46,436 nt of DNA from Actinomycetota bacterium (GTDB taxonomy: Bacteria; Actinomycetota; Acidimicrobiia; Acidimicrobiales; JAMCQF01). Location: the NCBI GenBank assembly GCA_023379605.1, contig JAMCQF010000106.1:1-46436 (forward strand), read 5' to 3'. The notes under the pieces are model-generated. The model had not been told where the DNA came from. It did not search any database and saw only the letters and a program-made list of their open reading frames with translations. Positions 17,092 to 25,415 of the stretch are shown here, piece by piece. How positions within the stretch are numbered: position 1 is the stretch's first letter; every line of letters begins with the position of its first letter. The translations under genes were made by a program, and so were the position numbers.

Positions 17092-17174
17092 TGAAGATCT
17101 TCCTCCCTGTTATCTCCGCATTGATCTCTCTTGCGAGCGATCTGCTACAAGCAGCACAACGCTGAACCCTTGGT

Positions 17175-18536
17175 TCAGGTAGTCCCCCCTGCAATCTGGG
17201 CTTGCCTGGCAGGACGTCTCCTTGGTCGCTTGCGGACCGGCTCATCATCTCCGACGCCGTTTAGGAGATCCTCGACCGCGTTGTAGAGAGCTTCCAGAAG
17301 AAAGTCTATCTCTGCCTCGCCTATGACGAGCGGAGGCATCAAGCGCATGACCGAGGGGGCATTTCCCGTGTAGATCGCAAGCACACCATGCCGGCCAAGA
17401 TGGTAGGACATGCGTGGACCCATAGAGTCGTCACGATATTCGATGCCTACCATGAGGCCAAGCCCTCTGACCTCAGCGAACACCTCAGGGCGGCTGTCGG
17501 CTAGCACCTCGAGACCGCCCCTCAAGCGCTCGCCTAGATGCATGGAGCGCTTTACAAGGTCCTCGTCCTCGATGACAGACAATGTTTCTAGTGCTATGGC
17601 GCAAGCCAGGTCGGATCCGCCGAATGTGGAGAGGTGGATGAAGGGATTGGGGATGAGGAACTCTCGGAGCTGATCTGTGTAGATAGCAGCAGAGATAGCA
17701 ACGAGCGATCCTCCCAGGGACTTGGCCACAGTCATGATGTCGGGGACGACCCCCCAGTGCTCGCAGGCAAACCACCGGCCAGTGCGCCCGAAACCTGTCT
17801 GGATCTCATCAATAATAAGAAGCGCACCGCTTTCATCGCAAGCCTGGCGCAGCCCTGCCAGGTAGCCGTCGGGAGGGACGACCACCCCACCCTCACCTTG
17901 AATCGGCTCGATGAGCACAGCGGCAGTCCCTGGGTCAATCTCTGCGCGAGCTGCATCCAGGTCACCGTAGGGGACCCGGGCGAACTCGCTCATCAGCGGG
18001 CCGAATGGGGCCTTGTACACGTCACGTCCCGCAGCAGAGAGGGCAAATCCAGTGTGTCCGTGATAGCCGTTTAGCGTGGAGATGATCTTGGATCGTCCAG
18101 TGACACCTCGTGCCAGCTTGATGGCGAAGTCAATGACTTCCCCTCCTCCAGTTCCAAATGTTGTGCAGCACAATCCACCCGGAGCTAGGTCGGCAAGCTT
18201 GTGAGCGAGAGCGGCCTTGTACTGTGAGCAGAGGAGGAAGTTGCCGTGATCAAGGTGCTCCACTGCCTCATGCATGGCTGCAACGATGCGCGGATGGCGC
18301 CTTCCTATGTTGAATGACCCAGCCGAGGTGAAGCAGTCAAGGAACTTACGGCCATCTACGTCCCAGACCCATGCGCCAGATCTATCTCCTTCCACGATAT
18401 CCAATCCTGCGGCTTTTAACACCCTGACCTGTTGGGGGTTCATGTACTGCGCAAAGTCCAAAAGAGCATGGGAATGAGCACAGTCGGGGTTGAGACTGCC
18501 TTTGGTTCCTGGACGCATGTTGCCCGTGCTTGTCAT
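17175..18536 (-). CDS. Class III PLP-dependent aminotransferase
   Basis: This is a fold-type I omega-aminotransferase of 453 aa. The PLP-binding Asp is in [19 protein letters not shown] and the Schiff-base Lys is in [25 protein letters not shown] and [13 protein letters not shown] are the usual phosphate and ring contacts. The subfamily resembles putrescine, ornithine or 4-aminobutyrate aminotransferases, but the substrate cannot be fixed. Its ATG overlaps the TGA of the preceding 76-aa ORF (ATGA). GGAGGGC lies about 4 nt upstream of the ATG. With the APC permease it may form an amine uptake and transamination unit. Confidence 0.9.
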   Translation of the reverse strand: MTSTGNMRPGTKGSLNPDCAHSHALLDFAQYMNPQQVRVLKAAGLDIVEGDRSGAWVWDVDGRKFLDCFTSAGSFNIGRRHPRIVAAMHEAVEHLDHGNFLLCSQYKAALAHKLADLAPGGLCCTTFGTGGGEVIDFAIKLARGVTGRSKIISTLNGYHGHTGFALSAAGRDVYKAPFGPLMSEFARVPYGDLDAARAEIDPGTAAVLIEPIQGEGGVVVPPDGYLAGLRQACDESGALLIIDEIQTGFGRTGRWFACEHWGVVPDIMTVAKSLGGSLVAISAAIYTDQLREFLIPNPFIHLSTFGGSDLACAIALETLSVIEDEDLVKRSMHLGERLRGGLEVLADSRPEVFAEVRGLGLMVGIEYRDDSMGPRMSYHLGRHGVLAIYTGNAPSVMRLMPPLVIGEAEIDFLLEALYNAVEDLLNGVGDDEPVRKRPRRRPARQAQIAGGTT

Positions 18537-18763
18537 CTGCCCTCCGTGCTTCTCGCATCGATGTCATCTGAGGTGATGGTGGTGTCGATAGTAATGCCGA
18601 TCTCATAAAGCGGGCCATAGGCCCGCTTTATGCTCCTGTGGGAGCAATGCTTGGTTGATAGCGCGTCTGGCAGCCCAGACGGTGCCAGCCCGACTCGTCT
18701 TGGGTGCTGGTGGGGCAATCCTTGGCTGATAGAGCGCTCCAGTTCTGGGCAGGCCATGGTCAT
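18533..18763 (-). CDS. 76-aa ORF of unknown function, linked by ATGA overlaps on both sides
   Basis: This frame begins at an ATG overlapping the beta-propeller stop (ATGA at 18760-18763) and ends at a TGA overlapping the aminotransferase start (ATGA at 18533-18536). Such overlaps at both ends suggest a real, translationally coupled gene. The protein is basic in the middle and ends YEIGITIDTTITSDDIDARS; I recognise no family. Against it: the DNA contains a 12-bp perfect hairpin and two smaller ones, so the stretch may instead be a structured leader of the aminotransferase. Both could be true. Confidence 0.45.
   Translation of the reverse strand: MTMACPELERSISQGLPHQHPRRVGLAPSGLPDALSTKHCSHRSIKRAYGPLYEIGITIDTTITSDDIDARSTEGR
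18605..18631 (-). terminator. Perfect 12-bp hairpin, terminator or leader element
   Basis: ATAAAGCGGGCC, a 3-nt loop and GGCCCGCTTTAT form a perfect stem. It lies downstream of the beta-propeller gene and 69 nt upstream of the aminotransferase start on the transcribed (minus) strand. There is no run of T after the stem on either strand, so intrinsic termination is uncertain. Two further hairpins follow immediately: GCTCC/GGAGC at 18632-18645 and GTCTGG/CCAGAC at 18665-18680. Three consecutive stems are consistent with a structured leader. Confidence 0.5.
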
Positions 18764-19962
18764 CTGGGCAGGATCTCCACCACGCAGGAGCGGTGAGCTG
18801 TAGCCACCCAGAGCGCACCCTTGCCCAAGGTAAGCTCGCGCGGAGAGCCCGGCAGCTTGAGGGCGGGTCCGTCGGGCCGACCGGTGGCAGGATAGAACGC
18901 CCTCAGCGTGTCACCGGTCCCGCTTGCGACCCAGAGGAGGTTGTGCCATACAGCCACCTCTTCTGGGTCATAGCCAGCCTTGAAGCTGGTGGCGTCCTTA
19001 AGGTTACTTAGATCGATCCTGGTAACGGTGTTGCCAGCCGTATCTGCTACCCACACCGCTCCGTGGCCAATTGCGATTCCGATAGGGCCCTTGCCAACCT
19101 TGAGGGTGCTGTAGCGCAGCGACCCTCTTTGCGGTACAGGGTCGATTCTTATGAGCACACCTCCCTGGCCTGTAGCCCATACAGATCCTGCGCCTGTGGT
19201 GATGCGCACCGGGGCATTGGGAAGCGATACTGTAGCTACGACCTTGGCTGTGTAGGGGTCAATGCGGCTGACGGTTCCAGCTACAAGGCTGGCTACCCAG
19301 ATCGCTCCGTACCCGGCCGCAAGGCCGACGGGGTCGCTGCCCACAGCTATGGGCTCTCCGGCCTTCTCAGCTCGAGGGTTGACCGGTGTCACAGTGCTCG
19401 TAGCTACGCTTGCGACCCAGAGCTTTCCATACCCAAAGACCGAGTCTATGGGCACCCTGGGAACCTTTACCGCTCTGCCCATGAGCTGACCGTCGTGCGG
19501 GTTGAACTGCTGGGCTGTGGCGGTTAGGTCATTGGTCAGCCACGCCCCCCCCTTTTCCACCTGGAGCGAAGAGACCTCTCCGTGGCGTACGACCTGAGCC
19601 ATAGCTGGAGGCGATACAGCGCTCTGAGCGGACAGCGGTCCGATGACCCCAGATGCCAGCAGGATCCCCGTTACGATCACCGCTGTCAGACCAACACCTA
19701 TGGCGGTGCGGCCAGGGGTGATCCGGTAGTGTCTACCAGTAGGCCGGTGGCTTGCCTGGGGTGGATGTTTCCTGGCTCTGGGTGGCGCGCTATCTCTCTT
19801 TGCCGTCAGTATCTGGCTCCTTGCAGAGCGGTGGCGCTTTGAGGGACGCCTTGGGGCGGGCGAGGCCGAGCGTGATTTGGACGGACTCCGGCTGCCCGAG
19901 GCCTTGGCAGCCATCACCTGGAGGTTCCTGGATCTAGTCCCATCTACCGTGCTCCTTGTCAC
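18760..19962 (-). CDS. Membrane-anchored YVTN/Vgb-type beta-propeller protein
   Basis: This 400-aa protein has a long Ser/Arg/Lys-rich cytoplasmic N-terminus (residues 1-85), one transmembrane segment (about 87-108, AIGVGLTAVIVTGILLASGVIG) and then an extracellular domain of repeated blades. The blades recur with the pattern 'G.G.VWVA......V.RIDP', for example GYGAIWVASLVAGTVSRIDP and GHGAVWVADTAGNTVTRIDL. That is typical of YncE/NHL/virginiamycin-B-lyase-like propellers. No catalytic residues of Vgb are claimed. The likely role is binding or scaffolding at the cell surface. ATGs at residue 17 and beyond are possible starts. It is the first gene of the run leading into the aminotransferase. 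Confidence 0.78.
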   Translation of the reverse strand: MTRSTVDGTRSRNLQVMAAKASGSRSPSKSRSASPAPRRPSKRHRSARSQILTAKRDSAPPRARKHPPQASHRPTGRHYRITPGRTAIGVGLTAVIVTGILLASGVIGPLSAQSAVSPPAMAQVVRHGEVSSLQVEKGGAWLTNDLTATAQQFNPHDGQLMGRAVKVPRVPIDSVFGYGKLWVASVATSTVTPVNPRAEKAGEPIAVGSDPVGLAAGYGAIWVASLVAGTVSRIDPYTAKVVATVSLPNAPVRITTGAGSVWATGQGGVLIRIDPVPQRGSLRYSTLKVGKGPIGIAIGHGAVWVADTAGNTVTRIDLSNLKDATSFKAGYDPEEVAVWHNLLWVASGTGDTLRAFYPATGRPDGPALKLPGSPRELTLGKGALWVATAHRSCVVEILPR

Positions 19963-20125
19963 TCCTGGTTAGACGTTGCTGCTGGAATAGCCAGCTCCCC
20001 GGGAAACCCAGCAGGAACCACCCTTGAGAAGAACTCCCTGTGTGGCAAAGACTTGCGCATGGTTCAGGCCATCAAAGGATTTGCAAACGGGTTAAGCACC
20101 ACCTGCGTTTAGCCGATAACAGAAA

Positions 20126-21514
20126 GTGGTGTTTTATAGTGAAGATGGCGAGCGGAAAGCCAGGCAGGCGGAGGAGACGAGTCGATTGACCACAAAGCTC
20201 ACGCAGATCAAGTCAAGGTCCCCTACGTGGTGGACCCTTGCCTCCCTCCAAGACCCACCGCCAAAGGGGGCACAAGCTCAGGCACCCCTGCAGAGGATCT
20301 TCGGGCGCTCTGGGCCAGCGAGGAATGATCCACTGGAGATGCCTGGCACCGGGCCGGGCCAAATGGCAGATGAAGTTGAGCAGCTCCCGCTCTTGGCGCT
20401 CATGATGGATGCAGATCGGGGCGAAAGGTCAAAGACGGACCAGAAGGGATCTGTGGCTGATTCGCCAGGACCGCTTGTCTCATTTGTGGCTGAGCAGCGG
20501 CAAAGTAACCAGAGCAGCAGCCGTGCAGAGGTGCTGGCCCTTTTGTGGCTGGCCGGTGGGCTTTTGGCGCTTGTAGGGCTTGCCCTGCCGCAAACCGACG
20601 GTGTGAACCGCCTTGGCAACGATCTCACCGCACTCATGGGCATTCCCGCCGCTCTGGGTTTGGTGGTGTTACGCCGGAGGCTTCCCTCATGGAGCTATCA
20701 CGTGATCCTTGCAGCGGGCACCATAGCGGTAGGATGTGGGATCTTCTTTGAAGGCGGCGGCATAGGCTCTATCGCCGCGTCGGCGATCTTCGTCTGGGTG
20801 GCCCTCTATGCTGGTTACTTCTTTGCGCCGTGGCAGCTGGCAGTTCAACTCTCCCTGATGATCGCAGTGGATATTGGAGCGCTTCAGGCCCACATGCACA
20901 CCGGTGAGGCAGCAGGTGCAGCGGTGGTGCTCGGGGTAGCAGTGGTGGCAGGTGGGGTGGCTTCCTACTTGAGCGGCAAGCTCCGGCGCCAAGCCATCAC
21001 CGACCCGTTGACCGGAGCGCTGAACAGGCAAGGTTTTGCCCTGCTCCTTGAAGCTGAGATCAACAGAGCGGCGCGCTCCAAAGAGCCGCTCAGCCTGGCT
21101 GTGATCGATCTCGATTCTTTTAAGTATGTAAATGACTCCTACGGCCACCAGGTGGGCGACCGTTTGCTTGCATCGCTGGTAGAGCGGTGGCGGCCTGGCC
21201 TTAGGAAAGTAGATGTCCTTGCGAGATATGGTGGAGACGAGTTCGTGGCTATACTGCCCAACTGCGATCTCGACCGAGCGCGAGGCGTGATGGAGCGCTT
21301 GTCCAAAGAGGGTGGATATCCCTGCTCGATCGGCCTTGCACAGTGGCAATCCAATGAGGACTCAGAGTCCCTGGTCAGCAGGGCTGACCAGGCCCAGCGT
21401 GCGGCCAAGAGCACCGGCAAGGCAAGAGTAGCTACAGCCGAGCTAAGCTCTCCAAGCCCCCGGCTCGGCGCGAGCTCCCTGGCTGGCACGAGCCCAAGCA
21501 CATTCTGTAGTTGA
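20126..21514 (+). CDS. Membrane diguanylate cyclase (GGDEF)
   Basis: This protein makes c-di-GMP from two GTP. After a non-conserved N-terminus of about 130 residues come five to six hydrophobic helices (about 134-285), then a GGDEF domain (about 288-440). The active motif RYGGDEF is intact at 369-373. The inhibitory-site motif RKVD sits five residues before it (360-363), so product feedback is expected. ITDPLTGALNRQGF opens the domain and VIDLDSFKYVNDSYGH carries the metal-binding Asp and Asn. The start is uncertain: GTG 20126 has no ribosome binding site, and ATG 20363 (MADEVEQ) or 20402 would remove the non-conserved N-terminus. The last residues and the stop lie in the first copy of a 37-bp duplication. 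Confidence 0.88.
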   Translation: MVFYSEDGERKARQAEETSRLTTKLTQIKSRSPTWWTLASLQDPPPKGAQAQAPLQRIFGRSGPARNDPLEMPGTGPGQMADEVEQLPLLALMMDADRGERSKTDQKGSVADSPGPLVSFVAEQRQSNQSSSRAEVLALLWLAGGLLALVGLALPQTDGVNRLGNDLTALMGIPAALGLVVLRRRLPSWSYHVILAAGTIAVGCGIFFEGGGIGSIAASAIFVWVALYAGYFFAPWQLAVQLSLMIAVDIGALQAHMHTGEAAGAAVVLGVAVVAGGVASYLSGKLRRQAITDPLTGALNRQGFALLLEAEINRAARSKEPLSLAVIDLDSFKYVNDSYGHQVGDRLLASLVERWRPGLRKVDVLARYGGDEFVAILPNCDLDRARGVMERLSKEGGYPCSIGLAQWQSNEDSESLVSRADQAQRAAKSTGKARVATAELSSPSPRLGASSLAGTSPSTFCS

Positions 21515-21563
21515 AGTTGTATGGAGGGCTCGGCGCGAGCTCCCTGGCTGGCACGAGCCCAAG
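21462..21563. repeat. Exact 37-bp direct repeat at the 3' end of the GGDEF gene
   Basis: The 37-bp sequence starting GGCTCGGCGCGAGCTCCC and ending GCACGAGCCCAAG occurs at 21462-21498 and 21527-21563 with no mismatch seen (period 65). Each copy starts GGCTCG and has CGAGCC near its end, so each can fold into a hairpin. The first copy encodes the C-terminus of the diguanylate cyclase and the second lies in the spacer before the convergent L,D-transpeptidase. A bidirectional terminator or REP-like role is possible, but no T-run is present. Confidence 0.88.
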
Positions 21564-21633
21564 GTTTTGCACCGAAGAGCCAGGCGCTTATGGCTGAAGC
21601 CGTCGCAGGCAAAGACCGTTGGTAGGTGCCCCT

Positions 21634-23394
21634 TTAGTAGACAGAGACCAGGGTGCCCATATGCACCTGGGGAAATACCTGGGCAGCTACTGGAACGGGC
21701 AGCTCCACGCACCCAAGGCTCTGGGGAAAGCCGTAAGAGGCCCTTACGAAGCCGTGCACTGCGTCGCCACCGTTGAAGTAGTTGATCCAGTGCACAGGGT
21801 CGTGATAGTAGGTCCCGTTGGGGTTGTAGCCGCTCATGTAGTTGAAGGCAAAGCGCTCGTATATAGGATATGTGCCAGGTGCGGTGGGGGACTGTGGGAT
21901 GCCTGTGTTGGCAAGGCTGGTGAGCACTACCTTGCCGTTGCTCCACAGCCAAAGCCTCTCAGGCAGCGCCATGGAGACCTGTATCCATGTATAGGGATAC
22001 GGGTCCATCTTGTGGGCGAGCACGGCCTGGATGAGGCTTGGCCACAGCAGCGGGTTGGCCAGCCCGTCTGGGTCCAAGCCGTCCACCTGCTCAAAGGCCA
22101 TCACCGCGCCTTTTGTGACAACGCTGTACTGGCCAGGTGCCCAAAGAGAGGTGAGCTCTGTGGGAAAGCTCCACTTCCAGGCAAAGCTTCCAGGCAATGG
22201 AGCCTCTATGAGTGAAGCTTGTCCTGAAAGGGTTGAAGGCTCCACTACAGAGGGGCTAGCAGACCAGCTGAGGGGAAGATACCCAAGGGTCGCAAGCATC
22301 TGCTGGAGCCTGAGCGTGGAGCCGGGGGCGCCTTGGATGACAACGCTGGTGGTTGTGGAGCCAGCCCCACTGCCAGCCCCGCCGGCTGAAAAGCTGACCG
22401 GATCGGGTAGCTCCATGCGAATTTGCTCACCTGGCCAGAACTGAGGGCCTGAGGGAGTGAACTCCAAGGTGTAAGGGGTGGGATCCGACCAGGTCCCTTT
22501 TGGCACAAGGGCTCCTTTGACAACAGGGACAAAGCTAGGGAGCTTCTTGCCGAAGACCTTTGCAACAGGTTTCGACAGCGTGAGCTCCAAAGGAGAGGAG
22601 ACCCCTTGGGCCGCTGTTGCCACAGAAGGGCTGAGGATCGCCATGGTGGTGGCTTTGTGCAGCGTTGCAAAATAGACCAGGTGTGCTGGTTTGGGCAGGG
22701 CCTCCCAGGTATCTGGAACAGCCGAGATGCTCACAGTGCCAGCCTGGCCTTTTGAGAGGCTCGGGAGAACCTTTATAGCTGTTGCGGGCTCGGCAAGCTT
22801 TATGGTCGGATCTGATCTAGGGGTCGCTACCGAAACCTCACGCACAGCCACGTTGAACTTGGCGACAACCGCCTGGCCTGGCCGGGCAAGCACCACCGGG
22901 TTGACTAGGTGGGCATAAGGGGTTCTCACCTGCTCGCTTAGCTCCTGTGTGGTTCCTGCCAGCCAAGATATCCAAGAAGGCCTTTGGACCTCAGCTGCAA
23001 CATGGACTTCGGTGTCCACAGGAAGTGGGCATGTAGGCAGGAGGCTGCCAGAGTGGTCCAAAAGGGTCACCTCATGGTCGGAGTAGCTCGCATAGGCGTG
23101 CACGAGATGGCCACCTGCACCTCCGAGCTGCAGATCCGCCAGCGCCACAGAGGATGGCTTGAAGCTCGCTTTTGGCCAGGCAAGCAGCCAGAACGCCACC
23201 CCGAAGGCCACCAGCACGCCAAGAGCTGCCAGTGAGATGAAAAGCGCACGCGGGTGGGGACGTGAGGGATCTTTGTGCGAGTGGGCGTGGGTGCTTTGGG
23301 GATGCCGATTAGCTTTGTCAACGGCTCTTCCAAGCATCCGCAACCGTGAGAAGGCGGAGAGCTCAGAACTTGAGGAGTCAGTCATCTTTCCCAC
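21634..23394 (-). CDS. L,D-transpeptidase (YkuD domain), membrane-anchored
   Basis: This 586-aa cell-wall enzyme is predicted to form 3-3 cross-links or attach proteins to peptidoglycan. Residues 49-72 are a single transmembrane helix with a His/Lys/Arg-rich cytoplasmic side. The long extracellular region includes an Ig-like segment (PVVLARPGQAVVAKFNV...) and a peptidoglycan-binding-like helix pair (LRLQQMLATLGYLPLSW). The catalytic domain ends the protein: IPQSPTAPGTYPIYERF opens it, His in DAVHGFVRASYGF and the nucleophile in SLGCVELP are intact. L,D-transpeptidases of actinobacteria often combine Ig-like and YkuD domains in this order. The 236-bp spacer upstream shows no further gene. Confidence 0.9.
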   Translation of the reverse strand: MGKMTDSSSSELSAFSRLRMLGRAVDKANRHPQSTHAHSHKDPSRPHPRALFISLAALGVLVAFGVAFWLLAWPKASFKPSSVALADLQLGGAGGHLVHAYASYSDHEVTLLDHSGSLLPTCPLPVDTEVHVAAEVQRPSWISWLAGTTQELSEQVRTPYAHLVNPVVLARPGQAVVAKFNVAVREVSVATPRSDPTIKLAEPATAIKVLPSLSKGQAGTVSISAVPDTWEALPKPAHLVYFATLHKATTMAILSPSVATAAQGVSSPLELTLSKPVAKVFGKKLPSFVPVVKGALVPKGTWSDPTPYTLEFTPSGPQFWPGEQIRMELPDPVSFSAGGAGSGAGSTTTSVVIQGAPGSTLRLQQMLATLGYLPLSWSASPSVVEPSTLSGQASLIEAPLPGSFAWKWSFPTELTSLWAPGQYSVVTKGAVMAFEQVDGLDPDGLANPLLWPSLIQAVLAHKMDPYPYTWIQVSMALPERLWLWSNGKVVLTSLANTGIPQSPTAPGTYPIYERFAFNYMSGYNPNGTYYHDPVHWINYFNGGDAVHGFVRASYGFPQSLGCVELPVPVAAQVFPQVHMGTLVSVY

Positions 23395-23630
23395 CAGAGC
23401 AGTCTTATGCAGTCAGTCAGCTCATTGGAGGACCTGCATCTTAGAAGCTGCCTCGAGCGGCACAAGGAAAAGCTGATGGGCGTGTCTAGCATCCGCCCCC
23501 TGCTTGCGCTCCCGCTGCCAAATCGAGCAAGTTCCATTACAGGTCTCCTCCACTCACCATGATGGCCTAGCTGAGAGCAGATGCGCGCGCGGGCCAATCA
23601 GATGTGGATACGAAACCCGGTGTCCCACAC

Positions 23631-25415
23631 CTACCAGGGAAGATTCTGAGCAACGCGCTCTGTGCTGTAAAGCATTCCTTCCTTCAGGTGCATGAGCCTG
23701 TCTGCTTCGCGGATGTCTGCTCTGCGGTGGGTGACCAGCAGCACTGCCTTGCCCTGGGTTGCGTTGACAAGATCGTCTATGAGCGCATCTGCAGTAGCAC
23801 TATCCAGGCTTGCAGTAGGCTCATCGAGCAACAGCACCGGAAAACCTCCAAGTAATATCCTAGCAAGAGCTAAACGCTGCCGTTCACCGCCAGATACTTC
23901 GGCTCCACGTTCTCCCACGTAGGTTGCCAGGCCCGCAGGCAGAGCTCCCACCCACTGTTCAAGCTGGGCTACAGACAGCGCTGTTGTGAGCTCCTCGTCG
24001 GTCGCATCGGGCTTTGCTACTCGAAGGTTCTCAGCTATTGAGGCGGAGAAGAGATAGGCGCGCTGATCGAGAGCTCCTATCAACCTTCGGATATCATCCC
24101 CTCTTAAGTCATCAAAGGCCGTACCGCTCAAATACGCGCTACCGCCATATAGTGGCCAGAACCGCAGGAGCAGGTGTACAAGGCTCGTCTTGCCCGATCC
24201 GCTGCGACCCATGATCGCCACCCGCTCGCCTGCTGGGAGCTCCAAGTCGATCCCGCTCAGCACCTGGCGAGTAGAGCTCGGGTAGCGAACCGCTGCATTT
24301 TGCAGAGATACATCTGGTGCCCCCAGAGGGATGACGAGCTGGCGATCAGGCTCCTTGACCGGTGGTGGCACGCGTTCCAGCTCAAAGAGCCTTCTTGCTG
24401 CCTGGATGTCCCTTTGGAGCTCCAAGAGCGCACTGGGCAGGTTGGAGACCATATCCATAGCAGCCAGCCCGAGCACCGGAAGGATCGCCAGATCGACTCC
24501 AGGTAGGTGTGCCCCTTGGACGTAGGGGATCGCGACGGCGAGCATGCCGAGCGCGGTACCACCGTTTGCGGCCAGGCCCAGCGCTTCGACCAGCCCCCTT
24601 CGTCGTGCCCTTGCCTTCTCCAAAGAGGCCACCTTGGCGTCTAGATGCAAGACATGGTCGTTTAGCTCGCCGGCCCGGCCCCAGGCAGCCAGCTCGAAGG
24701 CACCCTGGAGGATATCGACAACATCGGCAACAAGCCGGGCAGAGCTATGAGCCAGCTCTTTTGCCTTTGAAGCGCCCAGCTGCGAAGCGAGAAATGGAAT
24801 GAGCAATCCCCCCGAAACCAGCCCAGCTGCCAGGATCAGCCCCGCCCAGGGCACGAAGAACCAGGCAAGGGCGATTGCGAGGACAGAAGCGATAGTTGAC
24901 ACTGCAATGGGCTCGAGCACACGCAGGTAGAAGTTCTGGAGTATGTCCACATCAGCCACGCAACGGGCCAGGAGATCCCCACTTCTCGCGCCACCTAGAG
25001 CTCCTGGCGATAGGGGCTCTAGAGCTTCAAAGCTGAGCACCCTCAGCTTTGAGAGGACGCGCATGGCGCGGTCATGGCTGGTGAGCCTTTCGGCATAGCG
25101 GAGCCCGGCTCTACCCAGGGCGAAGAGCTGCACGGCCCCGATCACAGCCGTGAGGCTCAGCACAGCGGGGTGCTGAGAGGCGCGATCGAGGAGCCAAGCT
25201 GAAGTGCTGGCGAGCCCAATAGCGCACAGCGACGCCCCGGCCCCCAGAGCCACAGCAGCACAGCTCTGGCGCGACAGGGGCGCAGCCAGGCGGGTGAGCC
25301 TGACCAGGATGGCGGGTGTAGTGAGCTCTTTCGCTGTTGGATTGAGGTCGAGCCCTGCTGTGATGGAGTCCCAGCTTGCACTTGGATCGGGCTCTTTCAT
25401 TGGGGAGTCAACCAT
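23631..25415 (-). CDS. cydC: Thiol reductant ABC exporter, CydC subunit
   Basis: This is one half of the CydDC heterodimer, which exports cysteine/glutathione-type thiols and is needed for cytochrome bd assembly. An N-terminal six-helix ABC transmembrane domain (from about LTRLAAPLSRQSCAAVALG) includes LTSHDRAMRVLSKLRV. It is followed by an ATPase with Walker A MGRSGSGKTSL, signature VSGGERQRLALARIL, Walker B VLLLDEPTASLDS and switch His in LVTHRR. The track ORF starts at 25475, inside cydD; the ATG at 25415 with AGGGA upstream, overlapping the cydD stop by 8 bp, is preferred (594 aa). It is the last gene of cydABDC. Confidence 0.9.
   Translation of the reverse strand: MVDSPMKEPDPSASWDSITAGLDLNPTAKELTTPAILVRLTRLAAPLSRQSCAAVALGAGASLCAIGLASTSAWLLDRASQHPAVLSLTAVIGAVQLFALGRAGLRYAERLTSHDRAMRVLSKLRVLSFEALEPLSPGALGGARSGDLLARCVADVDILQNFYLRVLEPIAVSTIASVLAIALAWFFVPWAGLILAAGLVSGGLLIPFLASQLGASKAKELAHSSARLVADVVDILQGAFELAAWGRAGELNDHVLHLDAKVASLEKARARRRGLVEALGLAANGGTALGMLAVAIPYVQGAHLPGVDLAILPVLGLAAMDMVSNLPSALLELQRDIQAARRLFELERVPPPVKEPDRQLVIPLGAPDVSLQNAAVRYPSSTRQVLSGIDLELPAGERVAIMGRSGSGKTSLVHLLLRFWPLYGGSAYLSGTAFDDLRGDDIRRLIGALDQRAYLFSASIAENLRVAKPDATDEELTTALSVAQLEQWVGALPAGLATYVGERGAEVSGGERQRLALARILLGGFPVLLLDEPTASLDSATADALIDDLVNATQGKAVLLVTHRRADIREADRLMHLKEGMLYSTERVAQNLPW

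Noticed and set aside
18640-18735. Imperfect repeat of GCAATGCTTGGTTGATAG and GCAATCCTTGGCTGATAG
   Set aside because: Similar to the other duplications but with several mismatches; left out of the list of clear direct repeats.
19963-20125. Candidate c-di-GMP riboswitch upstream of the diguanylate cyclase
   Set aside because: Some GCAAA-like pieces are present, but the GEMM core order and stems could not be laid out; no support beyond position.
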